Source of the DNA: an uncultured Blautia sp.
GTDB taxonomy: Bacteria; Bacillota; Clostridia; Lachnospirales; Lachnospiraceae
Assembly: GCA_900551075.1 (NCBI GenBank)
Contig: URVB01000025.1
Coordinates: 1 to 49,379, forward strand
Length of the DNA: 49,379 bases
Reading direction: 5' to 3'
A model generated the notes under the pieces. It did no database searches and was not told the origin of the DNA. It saw nothing but the letters and a program-made list of their open reading frames with translations. Shown here in pieces: positions 1 through 6,595 of the stretch. Position numbers and translations under genes: made by a program. The number at the start of each line of letters is the position of its first letter. Within the stretch, counting starts at the first letter, position 1.

Positions 1-483
1 GATCAGACCGGAAAAATCCGTCAGGTGATCCAGAGAAACCTCGCCGCCCGGTGTCAATATATAGTAGGCATTTTCAATCAGCCGGTCACTGGAGCTTTCG
101 TAGCCGGATTTTTCTGAGCCCGCCATTGGATGGCCTCCGATAAAACAGGTTTCCATATGGAGCTCTTCGATCCTCTGGTGAATGGAGCTCTTGACGCTTC
201 CGACGTCCGTGATGATACAATGCCGGGAAACCTTGGATTTCAAATATTCCAGGTATTGCAGATTAAATTCTACAGGAGTACACAGGAAAATGTAATTGCA
301 GTTATGGTATCTGTCGTCCTGTGCTTCGCATATCGCGTCTATGGTATTGTCGGACAGAGCCTCTGCCAGACTTTCTTTGTTTTGGTCGTATGCCAGGAGA
401 TGATAGTCAGGGTGATATCTCCGGATTGCCTTGGCAATGGAGCCGCCGATCAGTCCAAGACCGATAAAAGCTATGGTTTTCAT
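1..483 (-). CDS. tyrA: prephenate dehydrogenase, N-terminal part (truncated by window edge)
   Basis: The minus-strand frame is open from an ATG at 483-481 to the window edge, giving 161 residues with the C-terminus missing. It begins MKTIAFIGLGLIGGSIAKA, a Rossmann GxGxxG dinucleotide fold, and further on has GGHPMAGSEKSGY, the hallmark of the TyrA prephenate/arogenate dehydrogenase family. The enzyme makes 4-hydroxyphenylpyruvate in tyrosine synthesis with NAD(P)+ as cofactor. An AAAGGA ribosome site lies upstream. It is divergent from the EF-G-like gene. The substrate (prephenate or arogenate) cannot be told from the fragment. Confidence 0.93.
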   Translation of the reverse strand, partial: MKTIAFIGLGLIGGSIAKAIRRYHPDYHLLAYDQNKESLAEALSDNTIDAICEAQDDRYHNCNYIFLCTPVEFNLQYLEYLKSKVSRHCIITDVGSVKSSIHQRIEELHMETCFIGGHPMAGSEKSGYESSSDRLIENAYYILTPGGEVSLDHLTDFSGLI

Positions 484-576
484 GTTAGACAAGCTTCCTT
501 TCCGGTAACAATTTCAATAAAGCTTCTGTATTTCTGAGCCTTATGATTTTTCATAATTATGTAAAAGTTCCTACTT

Positions 577-605
577 ATTGTAAAAGATAGCGGGAAAAAA
601 GTCAA
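577..605 (-). promoter_or_regulatory. predicted sigma-A promoter for tyrA
   Basis: On the minus strand TTGACT (605-600) and TACAAT (582-577) are separated by exactly 17 bases. This leaves a 5' untranslated region of about 90 bases before tyrA. Confidence 0.55.
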
Positions 606-674
606 TTGTCGAAGAAAAACAGAGAAGTTCTCTAAGAAAACCAGAAAAAAAGTTGTTAAAATTATATAAAATAC

Positions 675-703
675 TTGAAACGTCATAGATATTTTAGTAA
701 AAT
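675..703 (+). promoter_or_regulatory. predicted sigma-A promoter for the EF-G-like gene
   Basis: TTGAAA (675-680) and TAAAAT (698-703) are spaced by 17 bases, about 35 bases upstream of the start codon. The rest of the AT-rich 484-737 intergenic region shows no other gene. Confidence 0.55.
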
Positions 704-737
704 ATGAACATATTAGACAAACAGGGAGGTATTACAT

Positions 738-2828
738 ATGGACGTTTTTAGAACTGACCGAATTAGAAATGTAGTCCTATTAGGTCATGGTGGAGCCGGC
801 AAAACAACTTTGGCAGAGGCAATGGCCTATTTAGCAGGTATGACCAACCGTCTCGGCAGAGTGGAGGATGGCAATACAATCAGTGACTATGACAAAGAAG
901 AAATTAAGAGACATTTTTCCATTTCTACCACATTGATTCCGGTACCTTGGGATAAGGTAAAGGTCAATGTCCTTGACACTCCCGGATATTTCGATTTCGT
1001 AGGTGAGGTTGAAGAGGCTGTAAGTGCTGCTGATGCGGCAATTATTGTTGTTTCCGGCAAAGCCGGTGTTCAGGTTGGAACACAGAAGGCATGGAATTTG
1101 TGTGAAAAATATAAACTTCCGCGTATGATCTTTGTAACAGATATGGACGTAGATGATGTCAGCTATCGTAAGGTTTTGGAGGAACTGACAGAGCTGTACG
1201 GCAAGAGAATTGCGCCGCTGCATTTCCCGATTCGTGAAGACGGCAAATTTGTCGGATATGTAAACGTTGTAAAGCAGGCGGGCAGGAAATATATTGACAA
1301 AGGGAAGAAGGAAGAATGCGAGATTCCGGAATACCTGAACGAATATCTGGAAAAATATCATGAAATCTTAATGGAATCTGTGGCAGAGACCAGCGAGGAA
1401 TTCATGGACCGTTACTTCGAAGGAGACGAATTCTCTGTAACAGAGGTTTCGGCAGCATTGGCTACGAATGTACAGGATGCAAGCATTGTTCCGGTATGTA
1501 TGGGTTCCCCGGTAAATCTGCGCGGCGTTTCCAATCTGCTGGATGATATCTGCGGTTATTTCCCAAGCCCGGACAAACGTTCCTGCAATGGTATCGCACA
1601 AAAGACAAATGAAATTTTTGAAGCGAATTATGACTTCGCAAAAGCAAAATCCGCTTACGTATGGAAGACGATCGTTGATCCGTTCCTGGGCAAATATTCT
1701 ATGGTCAAGGTTTGCTCCGGCGTGCTTAAGTCTGATGATACGTTGCTGAATGTAGAGAAGGGCGAAGAGGAACGCCTGAACAAATTATATGTTCTGGAAG
1801 GCTCCAAGCCGGTAGAGGTACCGGAGCTGCATGCGGGCGACATCGGCGCCATTGCCAAGCTGAACAGTGTACAGACGGGTGACAGCCTTGCAACAAAGGC
1901 AGCTCCGATCTTATATCCGAAGGCAATTATTTCCACCCCTTATACCTATAAGCGATATAAGGCAGTGAAAAAAGGCGATGAGGACAAGGTTTCTCAGGCA
2001 CTTTCCAGAATGATGAGCGAGGATAAAACGCTCCGTGCAGTGAATGATTCTGCGAACCGTCAGACTCTGCTTTACGGCATGGGTGACCAGCATCTGGATA
2101 TTGTTGTCAATAAGCTGAAAGAACGTTATAAAGTCGACATTGAACTTTCCAAGCCGAGAGTTCCGTTCCGTGAGACGATCCGCAAGAACTCCGATGTGGA
2201 AGGCAAGCATAAGAAACAGTCCGGCGGACACGGACAGTATGGTCACGTTAAGATGCGCTTCGAGCCATCCGGTGATCTGGAAAGCACCTATACCTTTGAA
2301 CAGGTGGTTGTAGGAGGCGCTGTTCCGAAGAACTATTTCCCGGCAGTAGAGAAAGGTCTTCAGGAATGCGTACAGAAGGGACCGTTGGCTTCTTATCCGG
2401 TTGTCGGCGTAAAGGCAACCCTGTATGATGGCTCCTATCATCCGGTTGACTCTTCTGAAATGGCATTTAAGATGGCAACCATCCTTGCATTTAAGAAAGG
2501 CTTTATGGATGCATCCCCTGTCCTTTTAGAGCCGATTGTATCAATGAAAGTGACTGTTCCGGATAAATATACAGGTGACGTTATGGGTGATCTGAATAAG
2601 CGCCGCGGCCGTGTGCTGGGTATGAATCCGGATCATGCAGGAAATACGGTCATCGAAGCAGACGTTCCAATGCTGGAAATTTATGGATATTCAACAGATT
2701 TGCGTTCTATGACAGGAGGAAGCGGAGACTTCTCCTATGAGTTCGCACGCTATGAACAGGCTCCGAATGATATTCAGACAAAAGAAATTGAAGCGAGAGC
2801 CAATAAAGAAGACGGTGCAGATGATTAA
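738..2828 (+). CDS. elongation factor G-like translational GTPase (EF-G2/FusA2 type)
   Basis: The 696-residue product has the full EF-G layout: a GTP-binding domain, domain II, and domains III to V (the domain IV signature region KKQSGGHGQYGHVKM is visible). A GGGAGGT ribosome site precedes the ATG. Two GTPase motifs differ from canonical EF-G. The G3 motif reads DTPGY (Tyr84 where the catalytic His normally sits in DTPGH), and the G4 motif reads TDMD (134-137) instead of NKxD. This fits the EF-G-like paralogue family rather than the main translocase, which usually sits with rpsL, rpsG and tuf. Its role could be ribosome recycling, rescue or stress translation; none can be chosen from sequence. 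It is monocistronic, with a terminator after it. Confidence 0.9.
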   Translation: MDVFRTDRIRNVVLLGHGGAGKTTLAEAMAYLAGMTNRLGRVEDGNTISDYDKEEIKRHFSISTTLIPVPWDKVKVNVLDTPGYFDFVGEVEEAVSAADAAIIVVSGKAGVQVGTQKAWNLCEKYKLPRMIFVTDMDVDDVSYRKVLEELTELYGKRIAPLHFPIREDGKFVGYVNVVKQAGRKYIDKGKKEECEIPEYLNEYLEKYHEILMESVAETSEEFMDRYFEGDEFSVTEVSAALATNVQDASIVPVCMGSPVNLRGVSNLLDDICGYFPSPDKRSCNGIAQKTNEIFEANYDFAKAKSAYVWKTIVDPFLGKYSMVKVCSGVLKSDDTLLNVEKGEEERLNKLYVLEGSKPVEVPELHAGDIGAIAKLNSVQTGDSLATKAAPILYPKAIISTPYTYKRYKAVKKGDEDKVSQALSRMMSEDKTLRAVNDSANRQTLLYGMGDQHLDIVVNKLKERYKVDIELSKPRVPFRETIRKNSDVEGKHKKQSGGHGQYGHVKMRFEPSGDLESTYTFEQVVVGGAVPKNYFPAVEKGLQECVQKGPLASYPVVGVKATLYDGSYHPVDSSEMAFKMATILAFKKGFMDASPVLLEPIVSMKVTVPDKYTGDVMGDLNKRRGRVLGMNPDHAGNTVIEADVPMLEIYGYSTDLRSMTGGSGDFSYEFARYEQAPNDIQTKEIEARANKEDGADD

Positions 2829-2846
2829 CATCTAACATCATAAATG

Positions 2847-2889
2847 AAGGACTGGCGTACCCGGGAATTGGGACTCCGGTCCTTTATTA
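2847..2889 (+). terminator. rho-independent terminator after the EF-G-like gene
   Basis: AAGGACTGG (2847-2855) pairs with CCGGTCCTT (2876-2884) with one G-T wobble. A T-rich tail follows. It separates the gene from the pfl promoter. Confidence 0.6.
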
Positions 2890-2930
2890 AATTTTATTCT
2901 TTGTGTTTCTGAATTAGTACAATATACGCC

Positions 2931-2959
2931 TTGACTATATTTTAACAATACTATATATT
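2931..2959 (+). promoter_or_regulatory. pfl promoter overlapped by a Rex-like operator
   Basis: TTGACT (2931-2936) and TATATT (2954-2959) have 17-base spacing. The 18-mer at 2931-2948 has a perfect right half TTAACAA and a weaker left half TTGACTA around a 4-base spacer, resembling the clostridial Rex consensus TTGTTAA-N4-TTAACAA. ACAATATAC (2919-2927) and GTATATTGT (2971-2979) form a further perfect 9-bp dyad flanking the promoter. NADH-sensitive control of pfl is an inference. Confidence 0.55.
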
Positions 2960-3049
2960 GTAGATACAAAGTATATTGTTGAACAGGGCTAACTATTAAG
3001 GCCGGATAATGTGATAGATATACTTGAATATAAAATAAGGAGGATGTCT

Positions 3050-5137
3050 ATGAGACAGGAATGGACTTCATTCAAAGAAGGCGTTTGGGAAAAAGAAATA
3101 AATGTGCGTGATTTTATTCTGAAAAACTACACACCCTATGAGGGGGATGAATCCTTTCTGGCAGGGCCGACAGAAGCAACAAAGGAATTATGGGCGCAGG
3201 TCATGAAGCTTACGGAAGAAGAACGTGCCAAAGGCGGTGTTCTGGATATGGATACCAAAATCATTTCCACCATCACTTCCCACGGACCGGGATACCTGGA
3301 CAAAGACAAAGAGAAAATTGTCGGTTTTCAGACAGATAAGCCGTTTAAACGTTCGCTGCAGCCTTACGGTGGTATCCGTATGGCAATCAAAGCATGCGAG
3401 GACAACGGCTATCACGTAGATCCGCAGATCGTGGAGTTTTTTACAAAGCACAGAAAAACCCACAATGACGGTGTATTTGATGCGTATACTCCGGAAATGC
3501 GTGCCTGCCGTTCCAGCCATATCATTACCGGTCTTCCGGATGCTTACGGACGCGGACGTATCATTGGCGACTACAGGCGTGTGGCACTTTACGGCGTTGA
3601 CCGTCTGATCGAAGATAAACAGAAACAAAAAGATACCACCAGAACGATCATGTATTCTGACGTTACCAGGGAGCGTGAGGAATTATCTGAGCAGATCAAA
3701 GCACTGAAAGAGCTGAAAGAGCTGGGCAGCATCTACGGCTATGATATCGGAAGACCTGCCGCAAATGTGCAGGAGGCAATTCAGTGGCTGTATTTCGGTT
3801 ATCTGGCAGCAATCAAGGAGCAGAACGGCGCTGCAATGTCTCTGGGACGTACGTCTACGTTTGTTGATATCTATGCAGAGCGCGATCTTGCAGACGGAGT
3901 GTTTACAGAGGAGCAGATACAGGAATTTGTAGACCACTTCATTATGAAGCTGCGTCTTGTAAAATTTGCGAGAACACCGGAATACAATGCACTGTTTTCC
4001 GGCGACCCGACCTGGGTAACGGAAGCTATCGGCGGTATGGGGATTGATGGACGTTCTATGGTAACTAAGATGTCCTATCGTTACCTGCATACTTTGGAAA
4101 ACCTGGGTACTGCACCGGAACCGAACCTGACTGTTCTCTGGTCCACCAGGCTGCCGCAGAACTTCAAACGCTTCTGTGCAAAGACGTCCATCATGTCTTC
4201 CTCGATCCAGTATGAGAATGACGATCTGATGCGTGTGACGCACGGAGATGACTATGCCATTGCATGCTGTGTATCCTCTATGCGTGTTGGTAAGGAAATG
4301 CAGTTCTTCGGTGCACGTGCAAACCTGGCAAAATGTCTGCTTTATGCGATCAACGGCGGTGTGGATGAGGTAAGCAAGAAGCAGGTAGGACCGAAGTATC
4401 GTCCGATCACCTCCGAGTACCTGGATTACGATGAGGTTATGGAGAAATTCCACGATATGATGAAGTGGCTTGCATGTGTATATGTGAATACTCTGAATGT
4501 GATTCACTATATGCATGATAAGTACTGCTATGAGAGAGTACAGATGGCGCTTCATGATAAGAAGGTAACACGCTGGTTCGCAACAGGTATCGCAGGTCTT
4601 TCCGTAGTGGCGGATTCTCTTTCCGCAATTAAATATGCAAAAGTCAGGACGATACGTGATGAAAACGGAATTGTCGTAGATTATGCAGTAGAAGGCGACT
4701 TCCCGAAATACGGAAATGACGATGACCGCGTAGATGATATTGCGTATGATGTAGTTCATGAATTCATGCACTATGTAAAAGGAAACCATACCTACAGAGG
4801 CGGTATCCCGACAACCTCCATTTTGACCATCACCTCCAATGTCGTATACGGCAAAGCAACTGGTTCCACACCGGACGGCAGAAAAGCAGGCGAGCCTTTT
4901 GCACCCGGTGCAAATCCAATGCATCACAGAGACAGCCGTGGTGCGGTAGCTTCCTTAAGCTCCGTATCCAAGCTTCCGTTTAAGGATGCACAGGATGGTA
5001 TTTCCAATACCTTCTCCATTATCCCGGGGGCACTTGGCAAGGATGATGCGGTACTTTTCGATGATATCGGATTTGAACTGGAGCCGGACTGCGCTTGCTG
5101 TGAGCCGAACATGCCGGATGACAGAGATGCGAACTAA
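3050..5137 (+). CDS. pflB: pyruvate formate-lyase catalytic subunit, lacking the C-terminal glycyl-radical domain
   Basis: Formate C-acetyltransferase converts pyruvate and CoA to acetyl-CoA and formate in anaerobic fermentation. I start it at ATG 3050, six bases after AAGGAGG; an in-frame GTG at 3011 has no ribosome site. The 695-residue product carries the adjacent active-site cysteines Cys406-Cys407 (motif IACCVSSMR) and follows the PFL barrel up to ISNTFSIIPGALGKDD. There a contiguous PFL (about 750 residues) would continue into the glycine loop. Here the protein ends about 20 residues later with a short DCACCEP-containing tail and a stop. The missing domain is the next gene, 83 bases on, in another frame and with its own ribosome site. 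So the enzyme is split rather than simply truncated. Confidence 0.93.
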   Translation: MRQEWTSFKEGVWEKEINVRDFILKNYTPYEGDESFLAGPTEATKELWAQVMKLTEEERAKGGVLDMDTKIISTITSHGPGYLDKDKEKIVGFQTDKPFKRSLQPYGGIRMAIKACEDNGYHVDPQIVEFFTKHRKTHNDGVFDAYTPEMRACRSSHIITGLPDAYGRGRIIGDYRRVALYGVDRLIEDKQKQKDTTRTIMYSDVTREREELSEQIKALKELKELGSIYGYDIGRPAANVQEAIQWLYFGYLAAIKEQNGAAMSLGRTSTFVDIYAERDLADGVFTEEQIQEFVDHFIMKLRLVKFARTPEYNALFSGDPTWVTEAIGGMGIDGRSMVTKMSYRYLHTLENLGTAPEPNLTVLWSTRLPQNFKRFCAKTSIMSSSIQYENDDLMRVTHGDDYAIACCVSSMRVGKEMQFFGARANLAKCLLYAINGGVDEVSKKQVGPKYRPITSEYLDYDEVMEKFHDMMKWLACVYVNTLNVIHYMHDKYCYERVQMALHDKKVTRWFATGIAGLSVVADSLSAIKYAKVRTIRDENGIVVDYAVEGDFPKYGNDDDRVDDIAYDVVHEFMHYVKGNHTYRGGIPTTSILTITSNVVYGKATGSTPDGRKAGEPFAPGANPMHHRDSRGAVASLSSVSKLPFKDAQDGISNTFSIIPGALGKDDAVLFDDIGFELEPDCACCEPNMPDDRDAN

Positions 5138-5220
5138 AAATAGCTGAGCTGCAATAAAAATGCGGGCACAACAAAAAAGCCAACAAAAAATAAGAAAAGA
5201 ATATACAGGAGGGCAAACTT

Positions 5221-5463
5221 ATGAATATCAGCGATGCACAGGTTGACAACCTGGTAAACTTATTGGATGGTTATGCGGAAAAAGGCGGACATCATCTGAA
5301 TGTAAACGTATTTACAAAGGATACACTGCTGGACGCGCAGGCTCATCCGGAAAAATATCCGCAGTTGACTGTACGGGTTTCCGGTTATGCAGTAAACTTT
5401 AATAAGCTGACAAAAGAGCAGCAGGATGAGGTTATTTCCAGAACCTTCCATGAGGGAATGTAA
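5221..5463 (+). CDS. stand-alone glycyl-radical domain protein completing PFL (GrcA/YfiD-like)
   Basis: This 80-residue protein is the C-terminal glycyl-radical domain of pyruvate formate-lyase encoded as its own gene. It contains YPQLTVRVSGYAVNF, with Gly55 as the expected radical residue, followed by the family ending KEQQDEVISRTFHEGM. An AGGAGGG site lies seven bases before the ATG, and several stops in the 83-base gap exclude read-through from pfl. E. coli GrcA (YfiD) is a comparable small protein that substitutes for the damaged domain of PFL. Here no second, intact PFL copy is seen in the window, so the protein is probably an obligate subunit rather than a spare part. It lies four bases upstream of the activase gene. 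Confidence 0.9.
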   Translation: MNISDAQVDNLVNLLDGYAEKGGHHLNVNVFTKDTLLDAQAHPEKYPQLTVRVSGYAVNFNKLTKEQQDEVISRTFHEGM

Positions 5464-5466
5464 AGA

Positions 5467-6249
5467 ATGAATAAGGAATGCAAAACTCAAAAAGGCCGCA
5501 TTCATTCTACAGAAAGCTTCGGGACCGTTGACGGTCCCGGAGTTCGTTTTGTCGTTTTTTTTCAGGGATGTCCGATGCGGTGCCAGTACTGTCACAATCC
5601 GGATACCTGGGCTCCCCATGGAGGCACAGAAATGACGGCGGAGGAGCTTTTGACAGAATACAGAAAAAACATGGCCTTTTACCGGACCGGTGGGATTACG
5701 GCAACAGGCGGAGAGCCTTTGATGCAGCTTCCGTTTTTGACAGAATTATTCCGGCGGGCAAAAGCAGAGGGAATACACACCTGTCTGGACACCTCCGGAA
5801 TCATGTATCGGATGGCACGGGAGGCCGAATTTCAGGAACTGTTTGCTTATGTGGATTTGGTTCTTCTGGATATCAAGCACAGTACCGAAGGGGAACATCA
5901 GAATCTGACAGGGCAAAGTCAGAAGCATATCCTGGAATTTGCCCGAGCATTGGAAAAAGCGGAAATTCCCATGATCGTCCGTCACGTGGTGGTACCCGGG
6001 ATCACGGATTCACCGGAGCATCTGACGCGGTTGGGAAGGATGATCGGAAGGTTCCGCAATCTGAAAGGCTTGGAGGTTCTCCCGTATCATACTATGGGTG
6101 TGGCCAAATATAAGAATTTGGGAATTCCCTATCCCTTGGAGGGTGTGGAAAGTATGGATGCGGCCAAAGCAAAGGAAGCCAGAGGGATGATCGTAAAGGC
6201 GATACAGGAGGAACGGAGACGTTTGCAGAATGAAAAAAGACACACCTGA
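5467..6249 (+). CDS. pflA: pyruvate formate-lyase-activating enzyme (radical SAM)
   Basis: The 260-residue radical SAM protein installs the glycyl radical on PFL. It has the activase cysteine motif CxxxCxxC (Cys35, Cys39, Cys42 in FFQGCPMRCQYCHNPDTW) and the preceding FGTVDGPGVRF segment typical of PflA. The SAM-binding region with TATGGEPLMQ is also present. The gene starts three bases after the stop of the glycyl-radical gene, so the three genes read as one operon. Its natural substrate should be Gly55 of the separate 80-residue subunit. The final codons overlap the operon terminator. Confidence 0.95.
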   Translation: MNKECKTQKGRIHSTESFGTVDGPGVRFVVFFQGCPMRCQYCHNPDTWAPHGGTEMTAEELLTEYRKNMAFYRTGGITATGGEPLMQLPFLTELFRRAKAEGIHTCLDTSGIMYRMAREAEFQELFAYVDLVLLDIKHSTEGEHQNLTGQSQKHILEFARALEKAEIPMIVRHVVVPGITDSPEHLTRLGRMIGRFRNLKGLEVLPYHTMGVAKYKNLGIPYPLEGVESMDAAKAKEARGMIVKAIQEERRRLQNEKRHT

Positions 6250-6265
6250 TCGGGTGTGCCTTTTT
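6241..6265 (+). terminator. rho-independent terminator of the pfl operon
   Basis: CACACC (6241-6246) pairs with GGTGTG (6253-6258) around a 6-base loop, followed by CC and five T. The left arm is made of the last two sense codons of pflA. Confidence 0.8.
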
Positions 6266-6333
6266 ACGTTGTGCAGATTTTGAAGGAAAGGCAATACGAA
6301 ACGATAAAAAGTAAGCCGAAACAATATAAAAAG

Positions 6334-6362
6334 TTGACAAATTAATACATGTGTGGTAATAT
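6334..6362 (+). promoter_or_regulatory. strong predicted promoter for the leader RNA and peptide-importer operon
   Basis: TTGACA (6334-6339) and TAATAT (6357-6362) are spaced by 17 bases. Transcription would start near 6369, about 227 bases before the binding-protein gene. This gene-free stretch (6250-6595) holds the pfl terminator, this promoter, a structured RNA and a further inverted repeat. Confidence 0.75.
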
Positions 6363-6368
6363 AAAAAC

Positions 6369-6497
6369 ACTTAATAAAGTATTTCAATCAAGTATGCAAA
6401 GGCGCAGATTATCATTCTATGTTCCCGGTGGCGTAGGGCATATTCGCAGGAGAATGAAATCTCTTGCTGTTGTAGAATGTGCGAAATGCTTTTTTTG
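6369..6497 (+). ncRNA. structured leader RNA or small RNA with its own terminator, family not recognised
   Basis: About 130 bases run from the predicted transcription start to a seven-T run (6490-6496). The ends pair in three coaxial helices: GCA with TGC, CGCA with TGCG, and CATTCTA (6413-6419) with TAGAATG (6473-6479). Inside lie a CCC/GGG hairpin and an 8-bp hairpin, GCAGGAGA with TCTCTTGC, closing a 6-base loop. The shape is a closed junction with two inner hairpins and a T-run, as in attenuating riboswitches or a free small RNA. I compared it mentally with purine, SAM, TPP, FMN, cobalamin, glycine, T-box, THF, c-di-GMP and 6S RNAs and found no match. The function is unknown. Confidence 0.5.
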
Positions 6498-6511
6498 TAC
6501 AAAAATGTAAT

Positions 6512-6560
6512 AATTCAGCCGTACATATTCCATTAAGAAGTGTGTCTGTAAGGCTGAATT
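6512..6560 (+). repeat. 9-bp inverted repeat in the importer leader
   Basis: AATTCAGCC (6512-6520) and GGCTGAATT (6552-6560) are perfect inverse complements separated by 31 bases. The repeat lies between the leader terminator and the ribosome site of the binding-protein gene. It could be an mRNA stem or an operator. Confidence 0.5.
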
Positions 6561-6595
6561 GCTACAAAAAACTTACTTACACAAGGAGGTAAAAT

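Noticed and set aside
3011..3049. Longer pfl start at GTG 3011
   Set aside because: No ribosome site precedes it, while ATG 3050 lies six bases after AAGGAGG.
5138..5220. Simple frameshift splitting pfl
   Set aside because: The gap has several stops in different frames and a proper ribosome site before the second gene. One or two base changes would not restore a continuous protein.
6369..6497. 6S RNA, SRP RNA or a known riboswitch
   Set aside because: None of the conserved sequence blocks I know for these classes is present, so the RNA is left unnamed.
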